In this document: positions 9,563 to 18,917 of the stretch, piece after piece
Layout: each line of letters starts with the position of its first letter
How positions within the stretch are numbered: the stretch's first letter is position 1
DNA from: Acinetobacter larvae
Lineage (GTDB): Bacteria; Pseudomonadota; Gammaproteobacteria; Pseudomonadales; Moraxellaceae
DNA length: 64,000 nt
Assembly (NCBI RefSeq): GCF_001704115.1
Contig: NZ_CP016895.1
Span: forward strand, 620,001-684,000
Reading direction: 5' to 3'
Translations under genes and position numbers: made by a program
The notes under the pieces: generated by a model
What the model saw: the letters and a program-made list of their open reading frames with translations, nothing else
Database searches by the model: none
What the model was told of the DNA's origin: nothing

Positions 9563-11164
9563 ATGCACGATTATTTTGGACAAACATTGGGACGATTTGA
9601 TTCCATGTATTATTGGGAACAATTTCAACCTATTATTTCGGCTGTACTGATATTAATTTTAGGGTGGATTCTAGCATTATTGATTTCTGCTGGCGTTAAG
9701 AAACTACTCAATAAGATCAATACAAACCAACATCTCAGCTCAGCTACAGGAAAAATATCTGGCAATGAATCTAGTTTAAATTATGAAAGTTTATTAGCCA
9801 AGCTGGTATTTTGGTTTATTTTAATTATTGCCATTATTGCAGCACTGAATATTCTCAATATCAGTAGTGTCAGCGGTCCGCTCAGTTCAATGGTAGCTCA
9901 GGTTCTGCTGTTTATTCCACATCTGATTGCCGCTGCAATCGTTGCCTTTGTGGGTTGGTTATTGGCCAATTTGGTGCGTAGCGCTTTAACGACGGCATTA
10001 TCAAAAACAGAACTTGATGAGAAACTCAGTAGTGAAGTTGGCGTGAGCCAGATCAGTAAAAATATTGCTGAGATCGTGTATTGGCTTATTTTATTACTCT
10101 TCTTACCGATCGTATTATCGATTTTAAAACTCAATGGTTTGCTGGCTCCAGTACAGCAAATGGTTAATGACGTCATTACCTTCTTACCGCAGCTGTTTAT
10201 TAGTGCTGTAATTGTGTTTGTCGGTTATATCATTGCCAAAATTCTACGCGGTATTGTGGAAGGTTTGAGTAATAGTCTGAGCTTACAGCAAAATGTCGAA
10301 AAAATTGGTTTATTTAAAAACTCCAGCATTTCGACCTTCCTTGGAACATTAGTTTTTACTGTGGTGATTATCACGACTTTGATCATCGCATTTGAAGCTC
10401 TTGGTATTCATGCGATCTCTGATCCTGCAACCAATATGCTGAATCAGATTTTATTTGCGATTCCAAATATTATTGCTGCAGCATTGATTCTGATTTTTGC
10501 TTATGTGGTGGCGCGCTTAATCGCACGTCTGATCACAGAAGTATTATCTGGTACAGGAATTGATAGCTTACCTGAAAAAATCGGTTTACAACGCTTACTC
10601 AACCAACAAAAACTATCGGTGATTATTGGTTACTTCATCGTATTCTTTACCATGTTGTTTGCAGTATCTGAAGCTGCGCATCGTATTGGTTTAGATCAAG
10701 TCAGTGATTTGATTGCGATGTTTATCCATTTTGGTGCCAATATCTTATTTGGTGCTGTGATCTTGGTGATCGGTTTCTGGTTAGCCAATTTGGTTGCCGA
10801 AACGGTACAACGTGGTTCTAGCCACAACTCCAAATGGTTAGCCAATTTAGTCCGTATTTTGATTATGGGATTGGTATTGGCAATGGGGCTTCGTGCCATG
10901 GGCATTGCCGACTCTATTGTTAACCTTGCCTTCGGCTTAACCCTCGGTGCGGTTGCTGTCGCATTCGCTTTGGCTTTCGGCTTGGGTGGTCGTCAACCTG
11001 CAGAACGTGTACTAAACAGATTCTTGGATGAACAAGAGAAAAACTGTGATAAGTCACGTACAGAGCCTGTAGCCTTGTTAGAGCAAAAGCCTGCAGCGCC
11101 AGAGTCTGCAAATGAATCGGATGCAAATACGCCGGATCAAAATACACCAGATCAAAACCATTAA
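9563..11164 (+). CDS. CmpX-like mechanosensitive channel-related membrane protein
   Basis: A 533-residue integral membrane protein built from repeats of the 'conserved TM helix' type. A pattern of a hydrophobic helix ending in G(W/Y/F)-(I/L)LA-L(V/I) recurs around residues 20-50, 115-150, 195-230, 295-330 and 395-425. The C-terminal piece (AVAFALAFGLGGR) matches the pore-proximal part of MscS-related proteins such as Pseudomonas CmpX. The last 50 residues are charged and low-complexity (NTPDQNTPDQNH). It probably acts in envelope tension sensing, but gating is inferred from family only. A strong terminator follows. Confidence 0.8.
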   Translation: MHDYFGQTLGRFDSMYYWEQFQPIISAVLILILGWILALLISAGVKKLLNKINTNQHLSSATGKISGNESSLNYESLLAKLVFWFILIIAIIAALNILNISSVSGPLSSMVAQVLLFIPHLIAAAIVAFVGWLLANLVRSALTTALSKTELDEKLSSEVGVSQISKNIAEIVYWLILLLFLPIVLSILKLNGLLAPVQQMVNDVITFLPQLFISAVIVFVGYIIAKILRGIVEGLSNSLSLQQNVEKIGLFKNSSISTFLGTLVFTVVIITTLIIAFEALGIHAISDPATNMLNQILFAIPNIIAAALILIFAYVVARLIARLITEVLSGTGIDSLPEKIGLQRLLNQQKLSVIIGYFIVFFTMLFAVSEAAHRIGLDQVSDLIAMFIHFGANILFGAVILVIGFWLANLVAETVQRGSSHNSKWLANLVRILIMGLVLAMGLRAMGIADSIVNLAFGLTLGAVAVAFALAFGLGGRQPAERVLNRFLDEQEKNCDKSRTEPVALLEQKPAAPESANESDANTPDQNTPDQNH

Positions 11165-11201
11165 GCCGATTACTGCAAATTTATCAGTTTATTGCGTCAT
11201 T

Positions 11202-11236
11202 TTCCCGAGCACTTTTACAGTGCTCGGGAATTTTGT
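11202..11236 (+). terminator. Rho-independent terminator after the CmpX-like gene
   Basis: Twelve-base stem TTCCCGAGCACT (11202-11213) with AGTGCTCGGGAA (11219-11230), five-base loop, then TTTTG. It starts 38 bases after the stop codon. Confidence 0.88.
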
Positions 11237-11311
11237 TATTTATCTCTGCATAGCGTTGCAGATCTACAAAATTCTTCTACACTCATTCTTATGAATATCA
11301 GATGCTTAAAT

Positions 11312-11355
11312 AAGCATAACAGCATGTGGGCGAGTCTACGTGCTGTTATGCGCTT
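11312..11355 (+). promoter_or_regulatory. Inverted repeat in the leader of the next gene
   Basis: GCATAACAGCA (11314-11324) and TGCTGTTATGC (11341-11351) are perfect inverse copies around a 16-base loop, with AAGC / GCTT blocks extending the arms. It ends about 20 bases before the start codon of the 134-residue gene and leaves the GGAG ribosome site free. It could be an operator or a leader hairpin. Confidence 0.45.
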
Positions 11356-11374
11356 GTCTAAGGAGTAATGCTTC

Positions 11375-11779
11375 ATGTCTCAAACTAAAAAACGCGGTGC
11401 ATTGGCACCATTCGTCATTGTTGGGGTTACTGCTGGTTTTCTCTATGCAGCATATCGTTTTGTGTTTGCAAAAAAGAAAAAACTAGCAGACCTACACGGT
11501 GCAGTGGATTTGGCACCAGTATCCACAACCACGCTTGACACGCTGCAACAACAGGCAGCAACTGCGGCAGCAGAACTCGATGTTATAGTCACGCAAAGTG
11601 CGCCTAAAGCTGAAGATGAAGCACAACAGAGTAGAGTGGCAACGGCTGAAGTACAGCATACAGACCACGGCATAGACAATAGTGCCGATGCCGATAACAA
11701 TACAGACAGCAATACAGACAGCAATACAGATAACACAGCAGATCGTGATCAAGACCAGTCTAGCACGCCAAAAGCTTAA
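11375..11779 (+). CDS. Single-pass membrane protein with acidic repeat tail
   Basis: A 134-residue protein of unknown function. It has a basic N-terminus (MSQTKKRG), one membrane helix at about residues 11-30, then a KKKK stop-transfer block and a long, acidic, disordered tail. Near the end a 12-base DNA unit is repeated, giving repeated N-T-D-S residues (about 107-120). A GGAG ribosome site stands nine bases ahead of the ATG. Probably inner-membrane anchored; the side on which the tail lies cannot be decided. Confidence 0.65.
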   Translation: MSQTKKRGALAPFVIVGVTAGFLYAAYRFVFAKKKKLADLHGAVDLAPVSTTTLDTLQQQAATAAAELDVIVTQSAPKAEDEAQQSRVATAEVQHTDHGIDNSADADNNTDSNTDSNTDNTADRDQDQSSTPKA

Positions 11780-11890
11780 TGGTTCATCAGCTTAAGTTAC
11801 GGTAAATTTGAGCAGCGCGCAGCAGGGAAGCGGCGTTATGACTTTTCCTATTGCGCTCTTAATCGTTTATGGTGATCGCAGACTAGACAT

Positions 11891-13105
11891 CTAGACATAT
11901 TGTGCGGCGGCATAGGCAGATGACCAGGCCCACTGAAAATTATAGCCGCCCAGATGACCCGTCACATCCAATACTTCACCAATAAAATATAGCCCTTGTT
12001 GTATCTGACTTTGCATGGTTTTAGAGGAAACCTGCTGCGTATCGACACCTCCCAAGGTCACTTCCGCCGTACGATAGCCCTCAGTACCTGCTGGTTTTAC
12101 GGTGAGGTGATGTAATTGCTGGGCAATATATAATAACTTCTCATCGGCAATCTGTGCCAAAGGTAACTCAGCTTGTTCCAACCAAATGATTTGTTGTAAT
12201 TCTAAGACCACGCTTTTCGGCAGCCATTCGGCTAACCAAGTTCGTAGCAGGATTTTCGGCTGTTGTTTTTTGGCGTGGCTAAGTTCTGCATAGAGTTGTC
12301 GCGTTGGGAAAAAATCTATATGAATCGTTTCCCCTAAATGCCAATAGTTCGACAGCTGTAAAGCACTGGGTCCACTCAGACCACGGTGAGTAAATAGGAG
12401 TGCTTCATGAAAAGACTGGCGTTGATTGGATAGCATCACATCGACCGCCGTACCACTTAGACGGGTGGTAAGTGCTTTAAATTGATCACTAAAGGTAAAG
12501 GGGGCAAGCCCGGCACGGGTTGGATAGACTTGATGACCAAATTGTTTGGCTAAGTCATAACCAAAGCCTGAACCACCGAGCGTTGGAATCGACAGCCCAC
12601 CGGTCGCCACTACCAAAGACTGAGCGCGCCATGTGCCTTGATTGCTTTTGACTTCAAACTGACCATTTAAGCGCGTTTGTACTTTACTCACGTCACACTG
12701 ACACAGAATCTCGACATTTTGGCTGCGTTGGCATTGCTCAAGCAACATGTCTAAAATTTCTTTGGCACCATTTTGGGTAAATAACTGACCGTGTTTGCGT
12801 TCTTCATAGGCAATTTTATAATCACTGACCAGCCCAATAAAATCCCAATTGCTATAACGTGACAATGCCGAAATAACAAAATGAGGATTATGACTAATAA
12901 AGTGCTCAGCTTCGACATATAGGTTGGTAAAATTACATTTACCGCCACCAGACATTAAAATCTTTTTACCGACTTTATTGGATTTTTCCAAAACCAATAC
13001 GCGACGACCACGTGCACCAGCAAGCGCAGCGAGCATTAACCCTGATGCACCACCGCCTAGCACAATTACGTCATATTCTGAGGTAGCCATAATGGACTCA
13101 TTCAA
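11891..13105 (-). CDS. HI0933/YhiN-family FAD-dependent oxidoreductase
   Basis: A 404-residue flavoprotein of the HI0933 family (E. coli YhiN). The N-terminal dinucleotide-binding fold shows VIVLGGGASGLMLAALAG at about residues 14-31, followed by the family hallmark KILMSGGGKCNFTN near residues 48-61. The C-terminus has YNFQWAWSSAYAAAQ, also typical. The physiological substrate of the family is not established. It stands alone, with its promoter in the 220-base gap to the right. Confidence 0.88.
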   Translation of the reverse strand: MNESIMATSEYDVIVLGGGASGLMLAALAGARGRRVLVLEKSNKVGKKILMSGGGKCNFTNLYVEAEHFISHNPHFVISALSRYSNWDFIGLVSDYKIAYEERKHGQLFTQNGAKEILDMLLEQCQRSQNVEILCQCDVSKVQTRLNGQFEVKSNQGTWRAQSLVVATGGLSIPTLGGSGFGYDLAKQFGHQVYPTRAGLAPFTFSDQFKALTTRLSGTAVDVMLSNQRQSFHEALLFTHRGLSGPSALQLSNYWHLGETIHIDFFPTRQLYAELSHAKKQQPKILLRTWLAEWLPKSVVLELQQIIWLEQAELPLAQIADEKLLYIAQQLHHLTVKPAGTEGYRTAEVTLGGVDTQQVSSKTMQSQIQQGLYFIGEVLDVTGHLGGYNFQWAWSSAYAAAQYV

Positions 13106-13274
13106 TCAAATTGCTGCGCATTATAAACAATTTCTAGTTTTTTTTCGGCAATAGATCGTAGTCCATCTAGGGGCGCGGCATTCAGCCTTTTGAGCGTACT
13201 GCTTTATATTCTATATATCTCGAAATCTCTTGAAGAAATCAAGAGCAGACATAGGAATAATGTTGCTCGCCTAT

Positions 13275-13314
13275 ACTGGCATATCAGTGGCTTAACTAGC
13301 ATATTAGTGACTTA
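13275..13314. repeat. Degenerate tandem duplication, 20-base unit x2
   Basis: ACTGGCATATCAGTGGCTTA (13275-13294) is followed at once by ACTAGCATATTAGTGACTTA (13295-13314); 17 of 20 bases agree. It lies in the gap between the flavoprotein and the PLP-enzyme gene. Confidence 0.8.
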
Positions 13315-13325
13315 GACAGAGCAGC

Positions 13326-14237
13326 TTAGATGTTACGCCCTTGTAGCCCGCCAGTATGCAGCAGTAAGATGCGACTCGCAGTCGGGAAATAACCTTGTTG
13401 AATTAAATCAATCACGCCATAGCACATTTTTGCGGTATACACCTGTTCGAGTGGAATTTGATAACGCGCTTCAAAATCTTGCATAAATGCCCGTAATTCG
13501 GTAGAACTTTTGGCATAGCCTCCACCGCAATAGTCATCAGTCAGGCGCCAATGTTGCGCCCGCGTATATTGTTGAATGCTGTCTGCCTGAAAACAACCTT
13601 TTAATGCCGAGAAACCAAGCACTTGCTGACGGGTGTCACTGGCACGAATCAGTCCCGCCAAGGTTGAGCCTGTACCTACAGCACAGCAAATCACATCATA
13701 ATTCTCTCGATCCTGCGCACTCAAAATCTCTTCGCAGCCTTGTACAGCCAGCAGGTTACTGCCACCTTCTGGCAAGATATAAGCATCTGGGTAGTGTCGT
13801 TGTAATTGTGCCATATAGCTAGGCTGTTGTTTTTGCCTATAATTTTCACGTGAAACAAAATTTAAGCTCATACCAAGCTGTTCGGCATGGTGCAGGGTTG
13901 CATTGCGTGGGCGCTCTGCCAGCTCCTCACCACGGATGATCCCGATACTGTCAAAGCCAAAAAGCTGTGCGGCATAGGCAGTGGCGGCAATATGATTGGA
14001 ATAGGCACCGCCAAAGGTCAGCAATTGTCGATAGCCTTGTGCCCGTGCAGCGACCAGATTGTATTTTAGTTTAAAAAATTTATTGCCAGAAATCTGCGGA
14101 TGTATGCAATCCAAGCGTTTAATACCAAGCTGTACACCTGCGATCTCACCCAAATCTTGATAGGGGATTTGTTGTGCAATCTGTTGAAATCTTTGCAAAA
14201 TATGTGCTGTATCTGGGGCGCTTTGTGGGTTAGACAT
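13326..14237 (-). CDS. ACC deaminase / D-cysteine desulfhydrase family PLP enzyme
   Basis: A fold-type II PLP enzyme of 303 residues. The lysine for the cofactor is in SGNKFFKLKYNL (Lys about 53), followed by GGAYSNHIAATA (about 75-86) as in ACC deaminases and D-cysteine desulfhydrases. A glycine-rich phosphate loop VGTGSTLAGL is near residue 190. Family members either open the ring of 1-aminocyclopropane-1-carboxylate or cleave D-cysteine; which applies cannot be settled here. It lies 45 bases upstream of, and convergent with nothing on, the HlyD gene side, and reads in the same direction as the efflux operon. Confidence 0.82.
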   Translation of the reverse strand: MSNPQSAPDTAHILQRFQQIAQQIPYQDLGEIAGVQLGIKRLDCIHPQISGNKFFKLKYNLVAARAQGYRQLLTFGGAYSNHIAATAYAAQLFGFDSIGIIRGEELAERPRNATLHHAEQLGMSLNFVSRENYRQKQQPSYMAQLQRHYPDAYILPEGGSNLLAVQGCEEILSAQDRENYDVICCAVGTGSTLAGLIRASDTRQQVLGFSALKGCFQADSIQQYTRAQHWRLTDDYCGGGYAKSSTELRAFMQDFEARYQIPLEQVYTAKMCYGVIDLIQQGYFPTASRILLLHTGGLQGRNI

Positions 14238-14282
14238 GGTGGTTGCGGTATCCTTGATCGAGTGCTGTAAGCCTTTAGGCTT

Positions 14283-15518
14283 TTAGGGGTTGAGCTGCAT
14301 CGGCTGGCTTTGCGTATCGATTGAGGTCACCACCGACATACCTGGACGAAGCTGTTCGAGGTGTGGCTGATTGGGATCAATGGCAATACGGACAGAAATG
14401 CGTTGTACCACTTTGGTAAAGTTACCGGTGGTATTGTCTGGCTTGAGCACACTAAATTCTGAACCTGCGGCAGGTGCGATTTGCTCAACACGCCCGGTAA
14501 ATTTTTGATGTTGCAATGCATCGACAGTAAATGAAGCGGCCTGCCCGATTTTGATATGGGCGATTTGGGTCTCTTTGAAGTTGGCCAAAACCCAAGTTTT
14601 AGGGGGAATCAAATACAGCAATTGTGTCCCCGCAGCCACATATTGGCCAATGCGCGGTGTTACTTCACCGAGTTGCCCATCCATTGGTGCGCGAATGATG
14701 CTGTAGTCTTGTGTGGTGGTTGCTTGATCGACTTGTGCTTGGGCACTGTTGACCTGCGCTTGTAAACCTGTTGCAGCAACTTGTGCCGTTTTAAGTGCTT
14801 GCTGGGCAACCTCAACATTTGCTTGCGCCTGTCTCAGTAGGGCGGTGGTGTTTTGTGCATCGGCACGTGCATGGTCAAGTTCCGCTTTGGCTGCGGCACC
14901 ACTATCGCCAAGTTGTTGATAACGTTGTAACTGGGCCAAAGCCAATTGTTGTGCGGCCTGAGCTTGTTCAACTTTGGCTTGTGCTGCACGGATATCAGCC
15001 TGTCGCTGTGCAATCAGTTGTGTTTGATTGGCGAAGTTATTGTTGGCTTGTTCCAAGCCCGATTCAGCCTGTGTGACTTTTTGCTGATAGGGCGTTGCAT
15101 CTATATGCATCAGCACTTGACCTTTATGTACACGGTCGAAGTCTTTGACCAAGACATCTTGGACATAGCCATTGATTTGCGAAGATAAAATCGTCGTTTG
15201 CCCCTTGATGTAGCTATTGTCGGTGCGTTCAATGGCACTGGCAAAAGGTCCAATCCGCCATGCCCATAAAATCACCGTGATCCCCAGTAAAAATACCACT
15301 AGCATGAGCAGTAATACCGCTTTGGGGGTGCGAATTAACTTACTCGGTGCAGCCAGCAGTGCGCTATTGTGTGGTACAGATGCGACTGCTTCTGCGGTAT
15401 TGTTGTTGGGATCAGTAGCGCCCTCATTGTGACGGCTATTGCTTGCAGGCACTGCTTGCGGTTGCGCTGTGACATTGCCACGATCGGGCTGAGTCGATGC
15501 TATTTTATCTTCTGACAT
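14283..15518 (-). CDS. HlyD/EmrA-family efflux periplasmic adaptor
   Basis: Membrane-fusion protein of a tripartite drug exporter, 411 residues. A disordered N-terminus is followed by one membrane helix (about 67-88), a lipoyl half (ILSSQINGYVQDVLV), a long alpha-helical hairpin rich in Q and A (about 145-260) and a beta-barrel region (IRAPMDGQLGEVTPRIGQYV). It starts eight bases after the MFS gene stop, so both are in one operon; the pair should link the inner-membrane pump to an outer-membrane channel encoded elsewhere. Confidence 0.9.
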   Translation of the reverse strand: MSEDKIASTQPDRGNVTAQPQAVPASNSRHNEGATDPNNNTAEAVASVPHNSALLAAPSKLIRTPKAVLLLMLVVFLLGITVILWAWRIGPFASAIERTDNSYIKGQTTILSSQINGYVQDVLVKDFDRVHKGQVLMHIDATPYQQKVTQAESGLEQANNNFANQTQLIAQRQADIRAAQAKVEQAQAAQQLALAQLQRYQQLGDSGAAAKAELDHARADAQNTTALLRQAQANVEVAQQALKTAQVAATGLQAQVNSAQAQVDQATTTQDYSIIRAPMDGQLGEVTPRIGQYVAAGTQLLYLIPPKTWVLANFKETQIAHIKIGQAASFTVDALQHQKFTGRVEQIAPAAGSEFSVLKPDNTTGNFTKVVQRISVRIAIDPNQPHLEQLRPGMSVVTSIDTQSQPMQLNP

Positions 15519-15525
15519 AATACAC

Positions 15526-17214
15526 TCAACTTTTCACGGAAATAGAAGACGGATTGGTGGATGGCTTAGCGGCTAATGTTGAGGCTAACTTTTTCAGGCG
15601 ATACTTTGTCCAAGCAATATTGGCACTGCCCCAGAGTAATAAAATTAAAGCAAATACGCCATTTAGCGCGATGACGTCGTTATAGGCACGTACTTGTGCT
15701 TCTTGAGTCATCTTTTGATTGAGGGTGAGCAGTGCTTGTTGTTGCCGTCGTTGTGGATCACTAAGATAGGCGAGATTGCGTTGTTGATCGCTTTGTAAGC
15801 GTTGTTGCAATAAGGGTTCAGTCGGTGATAAATCACTAATGATTTGCATTTTATAGTTTTGACTACGATATTGCTGATAGGTCGAGAAAAAAGCATTACC
15901 GATTAGCCCACCAAAATTTTGTGTCGCAGAAAATAACACAATAAAAGTGACAATATGCGTTGGTCCTTTTTGTAAAGCACTGATCATACCCGTGAGCAAA
16001 AGCGGTCCAATAAAGGCACCGCCTGCGAAGCCAACCAGAAATTGACTGAGAAAAAAGTTTTCTGGTCTTACTGCGCTGGTCAAATGGTAGTCCAAAGCAC
16101 AGGCGATTAAGATCAATGCTTCAGCCAACAGTAGATTGAGGAAAATTCGTTCTCTGGCATAGCTGAGTGCACTAAATAATGTACCCGCAGTAATGCCTAA
16201 AAAGATGACGACATAGAGCGGAACAAATTGGTCTGGTCCCATGCCCATGGTTTTTAGGAAGTTGACTGCAGCAAAGCTTTGCTCAGACATAATGATCCGA
16301 ATCGCCAATGCTGCAAAGACAAAATTAATCACCGATGCCGTGCCAATCCAACGGGTCATAATCAATGGATTAACACGAAAATGTTCATAGCAAAGTCCCA
16401 GCATCACTAAGCTCAAGCCTGCAATTAACCAATAAGCCAATTGCGGTGCATCCAACCACCAGACAATAGGTCCTTGGGTCAGAACAATACATAAACAGGC
16501 AAAACCGGGTGCCAATAGGGCAAAGGTCAGAAAATCTTGTTTTTCAAATACCGCAATTTTTAGACTACGTGGTAGTTTGAGTGCAACCACCATCGCAAAA
16601 CAGCACAATGCCAAGCCTAGCTCAAAACTATAGAGCATAGACCAGTTGTTGATATCGACCAGTGCGGGGGAAATAATCCACGCCAAGGGCACCCCCAGCT
16701 GTTGCAGGCCCAAGGCTAAATAAATGCCTTTACCAAAATGCACCCGTCTAAAAGCCTGCATAATGTAGTACATGCCCAGTGAGCTGAGCGGTGCGGCCAC
16801 TAAACCACTCATGAATCGCACAAAGAGCGCCATTTCAAAGGTCTGTACCATAAGATGCAAGAGCAACACGGCAATAAACAATAACAAACCAATTTCAGAA
16901 AACAGCCGTAAACCATATTGCTGACGTGCTTTAAATAAAATTAAGTTAGAGCTGACATTTGCCATAACATAGACGGCAGGCAGCCATGCCACTTCACTGG
17001 GGGTTAGGGCATATTCGCCTTGAATGAGACTGAGGTTGGCGCTAATAAAACCATTACTCAAGCTGGCAGCAATGGCAATAAAAATCCCTGTCAGTAAATA
17101 ACACAGCCGTTTCAGTGGTGCATGTTGAATCGCTGCTGGCGAGCCCGGTAAAGTTGGGCGTTCGTCCGCCGTCCAGTCGGGTGCTGGCTCTAATAAGCGT
17201 GGTTGCTGTGCCAT
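15526..17214 (-). CDS. MFS efflux pump, DHA2/EmrB-like
   Basis: A 562-residue major facilitator protein with about 14 membrane segments, the layout of the DHA2 (EmrB/FarB) family. The N-terminal cytoplasmic stretch is about 40 residues. An extended soluble loop rich in Q and R (around 470-520) is seen between the last two helices. The ATG overlaps the last base of the tetR stop codon and the adaptor gene follows at once, so the three genes form one regulated drug-efflux operon. The substrate is not predictable. Confidence 0.88.
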   Translation of the reverse strand: MAQQPRLLEPAPDWTADERPTLPGSPAAIQHAPLKRLCYLLTGIFIAIAASLSNGFISANLSLIQGEYALTPSEVAWLPAVYVMANVSSNLILFKARQQYGLRLFSEIGLLLFIAVLLLHLMVQTFEMALFVRFMSGLVAAPLSSLGMYYIMQAFRRVHFGKGIYLALGLQQLGVPLAWIISPALVDINNWSMLYSFELGLALCCFAMVVALKLPRSLKIAVFEKQDFLTFALLAPGFACLCIVLTQGPIVWWLDAPQLAYWLIAGLSLVMLGLCYEHFRVNPLIMTRWIGTASVINFVFAALAIRIIMSEQSFAAVNFLKTMGMGPDQFVPLYVVIFLGITAGTLFSALSYARERIFLNLLLAEALILIACALDYHLTSAVRPENFFLSQFLVGFAGGAFIGPLLLTGMISALQKGPTHIVTFIVLFSATQNFGGLIGNAFFSTYQQYRSQNYKMQIISDLSPTEPLLQQRLQSDQQRNLAYLSDPQRRQQQALLTLNQKMTQEAQVRAYNDVIALNGVFALILLLWGSANIAWTKYRLKKLASTLAAKPSTNPSSISVKS

Positions 17215-17828
17215 TAAGGATACGCCCGTATACCGTGAATGAGCAGCTCTAAGGCACGTTTTGCCAGTTGGATTTGTTCGGGTTCATTCAACCCTTGAAA
17301 CGATGCTCTTAGGATTGCACTGATCATGCCATAGTCTTCAGTCGTTAAGTCTGGACGACAAACACCATGGGCGATGGCTTGTTCAATCAAAGGTTGTAGA
17401 ATTTGATCACGTTGTGCAAATAAGCGCTGTAAATCAGGATCATCACGCGGGATGACACGCCAGTATTCCATCAGTGCGGTGAGGTAGGGCAAATTATGCA
17501 CATGGCTTTCGATTAAACGGATAAAACCATCTGGAAACTGTGAATAATACTGTGCTTTGCTGTCCAAACGTTGCAAGGCATGTTGCATCATGGCAAGCAC
17601 GAGGGCACGTCGGTCTGCGAAGTTCCGATAAAAAGTAGCACGACCAACTTGCGCTTGATCGATGATGCGTTGCAACGGAGCATGAATACCGTGCTGGCGG
17701 AAAACATGTAGTGCCGCATTTAATAATTGTTCACGATTATATTGTGCTTGATCTAGTCGTTTATTCATGGGGCGAGATGACCTTAAGCGCATAGTACCCA
17801 TCTTGTGTTGTGATGAGGTGATGCGCAT
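17214..17828 (-). CDS. TetR-family transcriptional regulator
   Basis: Repressor of up to 204 residues with an N-terminal helix-turn-helix (NREQLLNAALHVFRQHG, then GRATFYRNFADRRALV) and a variable helical ligand-binding domain. It heads the MFS-HlyD operon and its stop overlaps the MFS start by one base. The first ATG (17828) has no ribosome site and lies close to the predicted promoter; the ATG at 17768 (MNKRLDQAQYNREQL) gives the usual short N-terminus and is the more likely start. It probably represses its own operon through the palindrome just upstream. Confidence 0.88.
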   Translation of the reverse strand: MRITSSQHKMGTMRLRSSRPMNKRLDQAQYNREQLLNAALHVFRQHGIHAPLQRIIDQAQVGRATFYRNFADRRALVLAMMQHALQRLDSKAQYYSQFPDGFIRLIESHVHNLPYLTALMEYWRVIPRDDPDLQRLFAQRDQILQPLIEQAIAHGVCRPDLTTEDYGMISAILRASFQGLNEPEQIQLAKRALELLIHGIRAYP

Positions 17829-17841
17829 GTTGTATATTTGA

Positions 17842-17857
17842 CGGACACTTTTGTCCG
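17842..17857. promoter_or_regulatory. Palindromic operator, likely for the TetR regulator
   Basis: CGGACA (17842-17847) and TGTCCG (17852-17857) form a perfect six-base inverted repeat around CTTT, 14 bases ahead of the outermost tetR ATG. Its size and position are those of a TetR-family operator. The binding itself is inferred. Confidence 0.65.
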
Positions 17858-18132
17858 ATGTGCTTATTTTAATACAAAGTTTATGTGTATAAAAGAGGCA
17901 AAATAAGCTGGAAGGTCTATGATCAGTTTGCTTAGGAATCGTTTGGATGGAGCAATATAAAACTTAAATGAGTATTTGCCAGCATGTAGGTTTGGCGTTT
18001 ACTTGTTTTTGGATGCACTATCTATAAAAACAACATTTATAAAAATAAGTAATCATACCTATAAAAATTCATCAATTATATTTTGCCATAAAAAACGCTA
18101 TGTTAGACCTTAAGCATATAGGAGCAAGGTAA
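17858..18132. other. AT-rich divergent promoter region
   Basis: Gap between the tetR operator and the methyltransferase gene. It is very AT-rich, with repeated CTATAAAAA / TTATAAAAA-like blocks around 18020-18065, and ends in an AGGAG...AAGG ribosome region before the ATG at 18133. No gene is seen. Confidence 0.45.
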
Positions 18133-18906
18133 ATGTCTAAGCCACAGGTCAGCCAACATCAGCTGAACGAGCAGCAATATCAAGGCAAGTCAGAAGCGTA
18201 TTTAAAAAGTAAGGTACATGCACAAGGGCTAGAGTTTGGCAAAATGCAAGCGTTAGTGCAGCAACATCAATATCAAGAGATTCTCGATTTAGGCTGTGGC
18301 GGTGGTCATGTCAGTTATCATCTCGCCCCCTATGCCAAAGCCATTACCGCCTATGATTTGAGTGCTGAAATGGTCGATCTAGTCGTACAACAAGCGCAAC
18401 AAAAAGGCTTTGCAAATGTCACAGGTCAGGTTGGTGTTGCTGAAAACTTAAGCTTTGCCGCACAGCGTTTTGATCTGGTGGTGAGTCGTTATTCTGCGCA
18501 TCATTGGCAAAATTTACCGCAAGCTTTGGCTGAGATTCATCGGGTATTACGTGATCATGGTCGTGTGGTGATTTTTGATATTGTAGGCAGTAGTCATCCT
18601 ATTTTAGATACATTTATTCAAAGCATTGAATTTATAAGAGATCCTAGCCATGTGCGCGACTATAGCTTGGCGGAATGGATACAAATGACCGAGCAAGCTG
18701 GCTTTCATGCACAACAGATTGAACGGCAAAGTCTCACATTGGATTTTCAAAGCTGGGTACAACGGATGCAAAGTCCAGCCGATGCTGTCGCGACGATTTT
18801 GAATTTACAAAATAAGGTCTCGGACTTAGTTCGAGATTATTATAAAGTTCAAAAGGATGGAACATTTGTTTCGCAAGCTGTATATTTAGAGCTGACGAAA
18901 ATCTAA
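18133..18906 (+). CDS. Class I SAM-dependent methyltransferase
   Basis: A 257-residue methyltransferase of the UbiE/type 11 kind. The SAM-binding motif I LDLGCGGGHVSYHL is at residues 51-64, followed by the acidic residue in AITAYDLSAEMV (about 76-87) and motif RFDLVVSRYSAHHW (about 113-126). The substrate is unknown; it could be a small molecule. The M15-like lipoprotein gene starts 11 bases after its stop, so the two are likely co-transcribed. Confidence 0.88.
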   Translation: MSKPQVSQHQLNEQQYQGKSEAYLKSKVHAQGLEFGKMQALVQQHQYQEILDLGCGGGHVSYHLAPYAKAITAYDLSAEMVDLVVQQAQQKGFANVTGQVGVAENLSFAAQRFDLVVSRYSAHHWQNLPQALAEIHRVLRDHGRVVIFDIVGSSHPILDTFIQSIEFIRDPSHVRDYSLAEWIQMTEQAGFHAQQIERQSLTLDFQSWVQRMQSPADAVATILNLQNKVSDLVRDYYKVQKDGTFVSQAVYLELTKI

Positions 18907-18917
18907 ATACTAGAGCA

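Noticed and set aside
11443..11752. Cys/Ser/Val-rich frames on the minus strand
   Set aside because: They are the complement of the repeat-rich coding sequence of the acidic membrane protein.
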